This document shows positions 1 through 6,948 of a stretch of 64,000 nt of DNA, one piece after another. The stretch is from Amycolatopsis sp. cg9 (GTDB lineage: Bacteria > Actinomycetota > Actinomycetes > Mycobacteriales > Pseudonocardiaceae): NCBI RefSeq assembly GCF_041346945.1, contig NZ_CP166850.1:5316501-5380500 (forward strand), read 5' to 3'. Every line of letters begins with the position of its first letter. The first letter of the stretch is position 1. The notes below the pieces were generated by a model. That model did no database searches and had not been told where the DNA came from. It worked only from the letters and a program-made list of their open reading frames with translations. The position numbers and the translations under genes are program-made.

Positions 1-439
1 GCTGGGTGCCGTCGTCACGGCTGATCTGGCCGATCAGGGACTGGTCGACGTCGATCGGGGGCAGGGTGCCGCCGGCCTTGACCGGGATCCACTTGGCCGC
101 GCACGCGCCGGCGCAGTTCGACCGCGGGGGATTGGTCGTGTCCTTGTCGTAGCGGTAGATGGTGAACCCGGTGCCGTCGACGAGCATGAGGCCGAGGTCG
201 AACGTCTTCGCGGCCCTGAGCTGGCTCTTCGCCGGGTCGTTCGGCGTGGCGGTGATGGGCTGCGGCATCGCGATGGTCATCGGTGCCTGCTGCTGCATAC
301 CGGGCATCTGCATCCCGGCGCCGCCGCCGGCGTACCCGCCGGCCGAGGTGGTGGCCGCGCCGGCGGTACAGGCGGTGAGCAGGGCGAGTGCGGTGAGGCA
401 CACGGCGGCGGGGACCGCCGTTCGGGGAATGCGGATCAC
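1..439 (-). CDS. Secreted-repeat lipoprotein (COG4315 type), 3' part outside the window
   Basis: Only about 146 codons lie in the window; the gene leaves at the left edge. The GTG start at 439 has a strong ribosome-binding site (GGAGGAG, 442-448). Residues 1-24 are a signal peptide ending in a lipobox (LLTAC, Cys24), so the protein should be anchored outside the membrane. A Gly/Met/Gln linker follows, then one copy of the motif typical of the 'secreted repeat of unknown function' family: GLMLVDGTGFTIYRYD, followed by a CAGACAAKW cysteine pair. The function of this family is unknown. It is divergent from the ECF sigma gene and carries a promoter of the same type as two other secreted genes here, so it is a likely target of that sigma factor (inference). 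Confidence 0.8.
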   Translation of the reverse strand, partial: MIRIPRTAVPAAVCLTALALLTACTAGAATTSAGGYAGGGAGMQMPGMQQQAPMTIAMPQPITATPNDPAKSQLRAAKTFDLGLMLVDGTGFTIYRYDKDTTNPPRSNCAGACAAKWIPVKAGGTLPPIDVDQSLIGQISRDDGTQ

Positions 440-579
440 TGCTCCTCCGGAGGGCATGACTACGCGCTGTACCTTGAGGTGCAACGGAAAAGCGCGCGAA
501 GGATCCACAGTGGACATTTGGTCCGGGGTGGATGCGGAGCGTTGCGGGGGACAACGCCTTGTCGGGGTCTTCGGTAGGG

Positions 580-607
580 GATACGGACACGGTCCGGAAA
601 CGGTTCA
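580..607 (-). promoter_or_regulatory. ECF-type promoter of the lipoprotein gene (TGAACC-N16-CGTATC)
   Basis: On the minus strand TGAACC (607-602) is followed after exactly 16 bases by CGTATC (585-580). The same two boxes with the same spacing occur at 2115-2142, and a close variant at 36978-37005. The layout resembles the promoter described for mycobacterial SigL. Expected transcription start is near 573, giving a leader of about 130 nt to the GTG at 439. Confidence 0.72.
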
Positions 608-659
608 AAAAAGTTTCGGGACCATTTGGTACTGGACGTGGGCCGTCCGGAGCACCAGG

Positions 660-1229
660 ATGTCCCGCGTGGGACGGCACACCCGAGCGCTGAGACCCGT
701 TCAAGATCAGGAAGTCGTTGGTGAGCTCAACGACGCCTCCGATGATCTGGCGAAGGCGCTCTACCAGGAGTTCGGCGGGTCCCTCATGGCGTTCGCGCTG
801 CGGCTGACCGGTCACGACCGGCAGTGGGCCGAGGACGTCGTGCAGGAGACCCTGATCAAGGCGTGGCGGAACGCGGACAAGCTCGACCGCCGGCCGGAGA
901 TGCTGCGTGCCTGGTTGTTCACGGTGGCCCGGCGTACCGTCATCGACGGCTGGCGCAGCCGCAGTGTCCGGCCCCAGGAGCTCGAGGAGATCGAATCCGA
1001 CGCGATCGCGGTGTCCGACGAATCGGACCGGACGCTCGCCGCGATGATCGTTTACGAGGCGCTGCAGGGCCTTTCGCCCGAGCAGCGGGAGGCCATCCAG
1101 CAGACCTACCTGCGCGATCGGACCGTGAACGAGGTCGCGGCGACCCTCGGCGTACCTCCCGGAACCGTCAAGTCCCGCATCCACCACGCCGTCCGCGCGC
1201 TGCGCCGGGCCCTGCGCGAGCGGGGGTGA
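660..1229 (+). CDS. ECF (group 4) RNA polymerase sigma factor, SigL-like
   Basis: 189 aa. Sigma region 2 lies at about residues 34-100 (ALRLTGH, AEDVVQETLIKAWR, WLFTVARRTVIDGWR) and region 4 at about 139-189 (LSPEQREAI, VNEVAATLGVPPGTVKSRIH). There is no region 1 or 3, as in ECF factors. The ATG at 660 is chosen because the reading frame upstream has no sigma homology; GTG 669 is possible. The next gene, 7 bp downstream, has a zinc anti-sigma domain, so the pair forms a sigma/anti-sigma operon. The combination with RslA-like architecture suggests a SigL-type envelope or redox-responsive factor (inference). Its likely promoters are at 580, 2115 and 36978. No copy of that motif was seen on the plus strand in front of this gene, so autoregulation is not evident. 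Confidence 0.9.
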   Translation: MSRVGRHTRALRPVQDQEVVGELNDASDDLAKALYQEFGGSLMAFALRLTGHDRQWAEDVVQETLIKAWRNADKLDRRPEMLRAWLFTVARRTVIDGWRSRSVRPQELEEIESDAIAVSDESDRTLAAMIVYEALQGLSPEQREAIQQTYLRDRTVNEVAATLGVPPGTVKSRIHHAVRALRRALRERG

Positions 1230-1236
1230 ACTGAGG

Positions 1237-2025
1237 GTGGCCGGGTCCGCACACACCGATGTCGCCGCGTACGTGCTCGGCGTCCTCAGCGAGGCCGAGA
1301 ACACCCAGTTCGAAGCCCACCTGATGAACTGCCCGCACTGCCAGCTCGACCTGATCGAGCTCTACCAGCTGCCGGACGTCCTCGACCTCGTCAAGCGCAG
1401 CTGGCCGGAACCCCCGATGCCGGCGCCCAGTCCCCGGACCCTCGCGCCCGGGCCGCGCGTGCTGCGCGGCCTCATGGAAGAGGCCACGGTGAAGCGCCGC
1501 CGCCGCAAGCGCCTCGGCCTGCTGGCCGGCGCCGCGGCCGCCGCCCTCGTCGTGGCCGGCCCGCTCGTGACACTGGCGGTCCGGCCCGCCGACGCCGTCC
1601 CGCCCGCGTCGCTGGCCGCGCCGAGCACCAAGCAGGCGCCGCCGGAGACGGGGGTCCTCGCGACGAGCGTGCCCCCGGCACCCGCCACGCCGGCCCAGCC
1701 GGGCGGTGGCCAGACCTACGGCCGCGGCAGCGGCGGGTCCGCGGTCAACGCCCTCGTGACGGTCTCGCCGGTGGAGTGGGGCAGCCGCGTCGAGCTCGAG
1801 CTGCGCGGGATCGTGGGGCCGGTGAAGTGCCAGCTGGTCGCGATCTCCACCGCGGGCGACGAGCGCGTGGTCTCCAGCTGGTCGGTGCCGCCCAAGGGGT
1901 TCGGCATCCCGGGTTCGCCGGAACCGCTCCGGCTGCAGGGAACCATTTCGCTGGCGATGGACCAGATCGGCCGCTTCGAAGTCCGCGGTGACGACGGCTC
2001 GGTCCTCGTTTCCGTGCAGCGCTGA
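1237..2025 (+). CDS. Membrane anti-sigma factor with zinc-binding (ZAS) domain
   Basis: 262 aa, GTG start 7 bp after the sigma gene. The N-terminal domain has the anti-sigma zinc motif H28-x3-C32-x2-C35 (HLMNCPHC), which binds and holds ECF factors. One membrane segment is visible at about residues 92-115 (GLLAGAAAAALVVAGPLV), preceded by a basic KRRRRK stretch, so the N-terminus is cytoplasmic and the roughly 145-residue C-terminal part is extracytoplasmic. The C-terminal part is Pro/Ala-rich and then beta-like (residues 170-262) and resembles RskA/RslA sensor domains in layout only. It should release the sigma factor when the zinc site is oxidised or the outer domain is cleaved; this is family knowledge and not shown by the sequence. 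Confidence 0.88.
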   Translation: MAGSAHTDVAAYVLGVLSEAENTQFEAHLMNCPHCQLDLIELYQLPDVLDLVKRSWPEPPMPAPSPRTLAPGPRVLRGLMEEATVKRRRRKRLGLLAGAAAAALVVAGPLVTLAVRPADAVPPASLAAPSTKQAPPETGVLATSVPPAPATPAQPGGGQTYGRGSGGSAVNALVTVSPVEWGSRVELELRGIVGPVKCQLVAISTAGDERVVSSWSVPPKGFGIPGSPEPLRLQGTISLAMDQIGRFEVRGDDGSVLVSVQR

Positions 2026-2114
2026 CTCTTTTTTCCCGATAACGCGATGACCTGGATGAATGCTGCCCGGTTGCGTCCCGGTTGATAACGAACAGATAAC
2101 GGACCGGTCGCTTT

Positions 2115-2142
2115 TGAACCTCCAGGCGCTGGGGTCCGTATC
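2115..2142 (+). promoter_or_regulatory. ECF-type promoter of the DUF1996 gene (TGAACC-N16-CGTATC)
   Basis: TGAACC at 2115-2120 and CGTATC at 2137-2142 are separated by 16 bases. Sequence around the boxes also matches the promoter at 580-607 (TTTTGAACC upstream, GTCCGTATCCCC downstream). It lies 90 bp after the anti-sigma gene and 159 bp before the start at 2301, so the DUF1996 gene probably has its own ECF-dependent transcript with a long leader. Confidence 0.75.
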
Positions 2143-2300
2143 CCCCAATGCATCCCCCGATGCATCCCGACGCGGCGGAACCGCCCAACCCGACCCCCCG
2201 GTTCCGCGCGAATCTCGACGTAAAAACAACGGTAGTTCTTGCCCGGGCTGAGGCGCTTTCGAAGCGCGCGCCCGGAATAACGAACGAGGTGAACTAGTCT

Positions 2301-3707
2301 ATGGCCCGGAATTCTCGGTCCCCCGTGACGGGCAAGCACCGCGTTGCCCGCCGAACCAAGATCGCGATGGGTGCGATCGGCCTGGCGATCGCCGTCGGCG
2401 CGCTCGCCGTCGCGGTCAGCGCGGGCCGCACGGGCGAGGCCAGCGCGGACCCCGCGGACCCGTCGTTCTTCATCGACATCAACAAGGTTCCCGCCGGCAA
2501 CAACGTCAACGCGGCCTTGAAGAAGAAGGGCGCCCAGGGTTCGTTCACCGTCGACTGTGGAACGAACGCGGACGGCGCGCACCACAACCCGGACAACTTC
2601 ATCGCCCAGCCCGGGATCAAGAACGGCGCCCAGCACCTGCACGACTACGTCGGCAACGTGACCACCGACGCCGACTCGAACCTCAAGAGCCTGCTCGCCG
2701 GTGACACCACCTGCAAGAACGGTGACCAGTCCGCCTACTTCTGGCCGGTCATCCGCATCGACCGCGAAGACGACGCGGCCAACGCCAGCGAAAACCAGCA
2801 GGCGCAGCAGAAGCAGCAGGGCAAGACCGGCGACGTCCAGCAGGACCAGAGCGGGCAGGACGCCCAGGCCGCGCAGGAGCAGGACCAGCGCGAGCGCGAC
2901 GGCCGCGGTGGTGGCCGGACCAGCGCCGGGCGCAACGACGGCCAGAACGCCCAGCAGCAGGACGGTCAGGACGGCCAGCAGCAGGATCGCCAGCGCCGTC
3001 AGCGGAACCAGGACCAGAACAACCAGCAGCAGAACGGCGACCAGAACAACCAGCAGAACGGCGACCAGCAGAACGGCGGCCAGAACCAGAACGGCAACCA
3101 GAGCAGCACCGCCGCGGCACCGCCGGCCGAGGAGCTGGGCGGTCCCCAGGGCGAGAACGAAGAAGTCGGGGACAACGACGGCGAGATCATCGAGCCGGAG
3201 TCGGCGACCCTGAAGTTCATCGGCGGCGGGGCCCAGCAGGTCACCGCGATGCCGCTCGGCCTGCGCGTCCTCTACGGCGACGCCAAGCAGAGCACCAACG
3301 GCCCGGCGAACGCCCGGCCCAGCTGGACCTGCACCGGGTTCGAGGACCGGCTGACCGATCTGTACCCGATCTGCCCGCAGGGCAGCAAGGTCGAGCGCAT
3401 CCACGCCTTCCCGAACTGCTGGGACGGCAAGAACACCGACAGCGCGAACCACCGCACGCACATCGTGTTCGCCGACCAGCAGGGCAAGTGCCCCAAGGGC
3501 TTCAAGAACGTGCCCCAGCTGCAGGTGACGCTGGTCTACGACGTCCCGCAGGACGTCCAGCAGAACGGTCAGTACAAAGTGGACGCGTTCGCCCAGGAGA
3601 AGCACAACCCGCGGTCCGACCACGACGACTTCGCGAACGTGATGAGCAAGCAGATCATGGGCCGCCTGGTCAACTGCATCAACTCCGGCAAGGCCTGCGC
3701 CGAATAG
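2301..3707 (+). CDS. Secreted DUF1996 protein split by a long Gln/Asn-rich insert
   Basis: 468 aa. A basic N-terminus and a hydrophobic segment (residues about 24-42, IAMGAIGLAIAVGALAVAV) form a signal peptide or anchor. The DUF1996 fold shows as VDCGTNADGAHHNPDNF and NGAQHLHDYVG before residue 150, and as WTCTGFEDRLTDLYP, FPNCWDGKNTDSANHRTH and QLQVTLVYDVP after residue 300. Between them, residues about 158-291 are low-complexity Gln/Asn/Asp/Arg sequence. DUF1996 is found in fungi and actinobacteria and its activity is unknown; the conserved His, Asp and Cys residues suggest a binding or catalytic surface in the outer domain. It follows the sigma/anti-sigma pair, is read from its own ECF-type promoter at 2115, and has a GAGGTGA ribosome-binding site. 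Confidence 0.85.
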   Translation: MARNSRSPVTGKHRVARRTKIAMGAIGLAIAVGALAVAVSAGRTGEASADPADPSFFIDINKVPAGNNVNAALKKKGAQGSFTVDCGTNADGAHHNPDNFIAQPGIKNGAQHLHDYVGNVTTDADSNLKSLLAGDTTCKNGDQSAYFWPVIRIDREDDAANASENQQAQQKQQGKTGDVQQDQSGQDAQAAQEQDQRERDGRGGGRTSAGRNDGQNAQQQDGQDGQQQDRQRRQRNQDQNNQQQNGDQNNQQNGDQQNGGQNQNGNQSSTAAAPPAEELGGPQGENEEVGDNDGEIIEPESATLKFIGGGAQQVTAMPLGLRVLYGDAKQSTNGPANARPSWTCTGFEDRLTDLYPICPQGSKVERIHAFPNCWDGKNTDSANHRTHIVFADQQGKCPKGFKNVPQLQVTLVYDVPQDVQQNGQYKVDAFAQEKHNPRSDHDDFANVMSKQIMGRLVNCINSGKACAE

Positions 3708-3838
3708 CGGCGGAGGCGGACTTCCGGCGAACCGCGCTCACCCGGCCACCGCTGGAACGCACCCGGTGAGCGTGGTTCCGGTCCGGTCCACTGGCGACCC
3801 GACCGCAGGCGGGCACCGGCCCGCCCCGTGAACCCCGG

Positions 3839-3886
3839 CCCGGCGGACCCTTCCCCTCCACCTCACCCCCCTTTCGGTCCGCCGGG
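3839..3886. repeat. Stem-loop repeat, copy 1
   Basis: Arms CCCGGCGGACC (3839-3849) and GGTCCGCCGGG (3876-3886) pair perfectly over 11 bp. The loop holds the conserved core CCCCTCCACCTCACCCCCC. The arm sequence differs from copies 2-4, but both sides changed together, which is the pattern of compensatory change. Confidence 0.75.
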
Positions 3887-3939
3887 GCGGTGGCACCACC
3901 CCTCGAAGAACCGCGGGACCTGCGTCCCGCGCCCCGAGC

Positions 3940-3993
3940 CCCGGTCCGGTGGACGCTTTCCCTCCACCTCACCCCCCAGTCCACCGGGCCGGG
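3940..3993. repeat. Stem-loop repeat, copy 2
   Basis: Arms CCCGGTCCGGTGGAC (3940-3954) and GTCCACCGGGCCGGG (3979-3993) form a 15-bp stem with one T.G wobble. The loop contains TTCCCTCCACCTCACCCCCC. Confidence 0.78.
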
Positions 3994-4074
3994 ATTCCCC
4001 ACCCCCACCCCGATCCGGCCCCGCCGGGTCAGCGAAGGAGGAACCGGCGGGAGTCGCTCCCGCCCCCGCGAGTC

Positions 4075-4127
4075 CCGGCCCGGTGGACGTCTTCCCTCCA
4101 CCTCACCCCCCACGTCCACCGGCGCCG
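4075..4127. repeat. Stem-loop repeat, copy 3
   Basis: Arms CCGGTGGACGT (4080-4090) and ACGTCCACCGG (4112-4122) pair perfectly. The stem can extend outward past a single-base bulge (4075-4127). The loop is CTTCCCTCCACCTCACCCCC plus one C. Confidence 0.78.
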
Positions 4128-4382
4128 GAACTCCGCCCCTCGCAGCACAGCAGTCGAGCACAGTGGACGCGACATCCGCTCCACCCCTTGCAGCACAACG
4201 GATTCACCCCGAAGACCGCCGGAATCGCCAGGATGCGCGGGACTTCCACCCTCGGACCACCGCGAGCCACCGCCCCGCGATACGCGAGTCCCTTCCCCCG
4301 CAGGCGAAATCCCGCCCGCATCCCCGCAGTGCCGGTCGATGGCCCGCCGCTCACCCGGCCGGCGCCCGGCAGCCCCCCAGTC

Positions 4383-4434
4383 CCGGTCCGGTGGATGCTT
4401 CCCTCCACCTCACCCCCCTCATCCCCCGGACCGG
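4383..4434. repeat. Stem-loop repeat, copy 4, overlapping the Lrp-gene stop codon
   Basis: Arms CCGGTCCGGTGGATG (4383-4397) and CATCCCCCGGACCGG (4420-4434) pair over 15 bp with one mismatch. The loop is again TTCCCTCCACCTCACCCCCC. The right arm covers the stop codon of the minus-strand gene, so a role in 3'-end formation of that gene is possible. Confidence 0.76.
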
Positions 4435-5483
4435 CCTCCGTCGCGGTCCCCGTGCTCCGGCACGGGGACCGCGGCCCAGAAGTCCAGCGGCACCCGCCCC
4501 ACTCCGCGTCCCGACGCGTCGAGCAGGCGGCCCATCAGCTTCACGCTTCGCAGTGTCACCGCCCGGCCGGTGATCTCCAGCCACGGCAGCTTCGCCGCCA
4601 GCAGCGCCTCCACCGCCACCGTGTCGTGCTGGGACGGCAGCCACAGCACCAGCATCAGGTTCGCCGCCCCGGTCAGCGCCGCGCACATGCGGACCTCCGG
4701 CAGCATCGCCAGCGACCGGGCCGTCGTCTCCAGCTTGTCCGGCGGGACCCGCAGCCACAGCGTCACCGTGACCGGCGCCGGCGAGGCCGAGCGCGCGATC
4801 TCGCACCGGACGCGGATCGCGCCGCGGCCGAGCAGGGTGTCCAGGCGGCGCCGGACGGTCGTCGCCCCGACGCCCAGCGAAGCCGCGAGCGAAGCCGCCG
4901 ACGCGCGGGCGTCCACACCGAGGGCCAGGATCAGCGCCCGGTCCGCGTCGCCGAAGCGCAGGGGCGCGCGGTTCCTCGCCGGCTTCGCCGAAAGCGCTTC
5001 ACGCTGGTCCGGGGAGATCGCCCGCACCCGCCAGCGGCTGCCTTCGGTGAACATCCGCGGGGACAGCACCGTCCGCGCCCGCGCCACGCCGGGCACCGCC
5101 GCCACCCGGGCCGGCACGTGCGCGCCCAGCTCGCGCAGGGTCGGCGTCACGACGTGGACGAGCAGGTCGCACGGCCCGGCCAGGTACTCGACGGTGACCA
5201 CGTGCGGGTCCGCGGCCAGCGCGGACGCCACCGCGAGCGCGGCCCCGGGCTCGCAGTCGATCTCGACGAACGCCAGCGACAGCCGCGCGGTCAGCTCGCC
5301 GCCGACGTACGCGGTGAGCCACGCGTCCCCGCGCTCGACCAGCGCGTCCCAGTGCCGGGCGGCGGTCACCGCGCCCACGCCGAGCGCCCGGCCGAGCGTC
5401 GACCAGGACGCCCGCGGCGCGGCCTGGAGCGCGTCGACCAGTTTGAGGTCCTGCTCGGCCAACATGGCGGATTCTTCGCTCAT
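4419..5483 (-). CDS. Lrp/AsnC-family transcriptional regulator with two HTH/ligand modules
   Basis: 354 aa from the ATG at 5483; an ATG at 5495 would add four residues. It has a tandem layout: a first winged HTH near residues 10-55 (DLKLVDALQAAPRASWSTLGRALG) followed by an AsnC-like ligand domain, then a second HTH near residues 180-225 (DRALILALGVDARASAASLAASLGVGATTVRRRLD) and a second ligand domain. This double form, about twice the length of classic Lrp, is common in actinobacteria. It is divergent from the M20/symporter/amidohydrolase operon with a 68-bp gap and is the obvious candidate regulator of that operon (inference). Classic family members respond to amino acids. Confidence 0.85.
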   Translation of the reverse strand: MSEESAMLAEQDLKLVDALQAAPRASWSTLGRALGVGAVTAARHWDALVERGDAWLTAYVGGELTARLSLAFVEIDCEPGAALAVASALAADPHVVTVEYLAGPCDLLVHVVTPTLRELGAHVPARVAAVPGVARARTVLSPRMFTEGSRWRVRAISPDQREALSAKPARNRAPLRFGDADRALILALGVDARASAASLAASLGVGATTVRRRLDTLLGRGAIRVRCEIARSASPAPVTVTLWLRVPPDKLETTARSLAMLPEVRMCAALTGAANLMLVLWLPSQHDTVAVEALLAAKLPWLEITGRAVTLRSVKLMGRLLDASGRGVGRVPLDFWAAVPVPEHGDRDGGRSGG

Positions 5484-5551
5484 CGGGCCCCGCATCGGTG
5501 GTTCCGGTGTTTTTCCCCGGCCATTGTGCTCGACACTTGCATGATCTGCGG

Positions 5552-6745
5552 ATGACCCTGCGCTCGGACGCCGCCGCCATCCTCGACGATCTGGTCGCCC
5601 TCCGCCGCGACCTGCACCGCATCCCCGAGATCGGCCTCCACCTGCCCCGCACCCAGGACCGGGTCCTCGCGGCGCTGGACGGCCTGCCCCTCGAAGTGAG
5701 CCTCGGCAAGAACCTGTCTTCGATCACCGCCGTCCTCCGCGGCGGCAAGCCCGGCGGGACCGTGCTGCTGCGCGGCGACATGGACGCGCTCCCGGTCACC
5801 GAGGCCAGCGGCGAGGAGTTCAGCTCGGCCCACGACGGCGCGATGCACGCCTGCGGCCACGACCTGCACACCGCGGGCCTGGTCGGCGCGGCCCGGCTGC
5901 TCGCCGCCCGCAAGGACGACCTGCCCGGCGACGTCGTCTTCATGTTCCAGCCCGGCGAGGAAGGCTGGGACGGCGCCGGCCACATGATCGAGGAAGGCGT
6001 GCTGACCGCGTCCGGCAAGCACGTCGACGCCGCGTACGGCCTGCACGTCTCGGCCGCGAGCTACGCGAAGGGCCACTTCGTCGCCCGGCCCGGGACGCTG
6101 ATGGCGGCGTCGGGCGCCCTCGCGGTCCGCGTCGTCGGCGACGGCGGCCACGGCTCGTCCCCGCACGACGCCCGCGACCCGATCCCGGCCGCCTGCGAGA
6201 TGGTGACCGCGCTGCAGACGATGGTCACGCGCGCCTTCGACGTCTTCGACCCGGTGGTCGTCACGGTCGGCACGTTCCACGCCGGCACCCGGCGCAACAT
6301 CATCCCGGACGACGCGGCGTTCGAAGCCACGCTGCGGTCCTTCTCGCCGGAAGTCGCCGCGCGGGTGGGGGAGCGCGCCGTGCAGGTGTGCCGCGGGATC
6401 GCCGCCGCGCACGGACTCGACGTCGAAGTCACCTACGAACCCGAGTACCCGGCGACGGTCAACGACGCCGCCGCGTACGACTTCGTCGCCGACACGGTCC
6501 GCGACGTCTTCGGCGCGGAGCGGTTCACCGAGATGGCCGATCCGATCACCGGTTCGGAGGACTTCTCCCGCGTGCTCGAACGGGTTCCCGGCGCGTACCT
6601 CTTCCTCGGCGCCTGCCCGGGCGACCCGGAGTCCTCGCCGGACAACCATTCCCCGCGAGCCCGCTTCGACGACAGCGTGCTCGGCGACGGCGCCGCGCTG
6701 CTGGCCGAGCTCGCCGTCCGCCGCCTCGGGCTGCTGGCCGGGTGA
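5552..6745 (+). CDS. M20-family amidohydrolase/peptidase (hippurate hydrolase type)
   Basis: 397 aa, full length for the M20D group. Metal-site motifs are visible: LRGDMDALPV, MHACGHDLHT, FMFQPGEEGW, and the His of the dimerisation domain in GDGGHGSSPH. The C-terminal GSEDFS motif is also present. Such enzymes remove acyl groups from N-acyl amino acids or cleave small amide substrates in the cytoplasm using two metal ions. The start is the ATG at 5552; frame upstream to 5498 shows no homology. The GTGA overlap with the next gene points to translational coupling within a four-gene operon. Confidence 0.88.
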   Translation: MTLRSDAAAILDDLVALRRDLHRIPEIGLHLPRTQDRVLAALDGLPLEVSLGKNLSSITAVLRGGKPGGTVLLRGDMDALPVTEASGEEFSSAHDGAMHACGHDLHTAGLVGAARLLAARKDDLPGDVVFMFQPGEEGWDGAGHMIEEGVLTASGKHVDAAYGLHVSAASYAKGHFVARPGTLMAASGALAVRVVGDGGHGSSPHDARDPIPAACEMVTALQTMVTRAFDVFDPVVVTVGTFHAGTRRNIIPDDAAFEATLRSFSPEVAARVGERAVQVCRGIAAAHGLDVEVTYEPEYPATVNDAAAYDFVADTVRDVFGAERFTEMADPITGSEDFSRVLERVPGAYLFLGACPGDPESSPDNHSPRARFDDSVLGDGAALLAELAVRRLGLLAG

Positions 6746-6948
6746 CGTTCGTGCGCAGCTACCACTGGCCGCCGCTGCTCCCGGTCGTCGCGCTGGTCCT
6801 GATGCCGTTCCTGCCGTTCGTCAACACCACCGGGCTGTGGCTCGGGCTGCCGCGGATGGTCGTCTGGGGCGCGTTCTGGTGCCTCATGTTCACCCCGGCG
6901 CTGCTGCTGTCGGAACGGCTGATGCGCGGGCGGGAGGACGAAGGATGA
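6742..6948 (+). CDS. DUF3311 small membrane protein
   Basis: 68 aa with two hydrophobic segments (LLPVVALVLMPFLPFV and MVVWGAFWCLMFTPALLL) separated by a short NTTGLWLGLPR turn. This is the DUF3311 pattern; such genes very often sit directly in front of a sodium:solute symporter, as here, and are thought to be an accessory subunit. The GTG start at 6742 overlaps the previous stop (GTGA), and the stop overlaps the next ATG (ATGA). Confidence 0.82.
   Translation: MTFVRSYHWPPLLPVVALVLMPFLPFVNTTGLWLGLPRMVVWGAFWCLMFTPALLLSERLMRGREDEG

Larger units (their letters stand above)
3708..4418. other. Non-coding hairpin-rich gap with four copies of one stem-loop element
   Basis: About 700 bp without a credible gene; all open frames here are Pro/Arg/Ser-rich and lack a ribosome-binding site. 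It separates two tail-to-tail genes. Besides the four repeat elements listed separately it contains other perfect small stems, for example CGCGGGAC-CTGC-GTCCCGCG near 3912-3931 and GGCGGGAG-TCG-CTCCCGCC near 4047-4065. The plus strand is strongly pyrimidine-rich in the repeat loops. Confidence 0.7.

Noticed and set aside
159..659. Upstream extension of the ECF sigma frame
   Set aside because: It runs antisense through the lipoprotein gene and its promoter and has no sigma-like sequence; the start at 660 fits family length.
1716..3623. Minus-strand open frame with long Leu/Val runs opposite the DUF1996 gene
   Set aside because: The Leu/Val runs are the reverse reading of the CAG/AAC repeats of the Gln/Asn-rich insert; they only imitate membrane segments.
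3828..5555. Plus-strand Pro/Ser/Arg-rich frames across the hairpin gap
   Set aside because: No start signal or homology. The repeated SLHLTP-like peptides simply reflect the stem-loop repeats.
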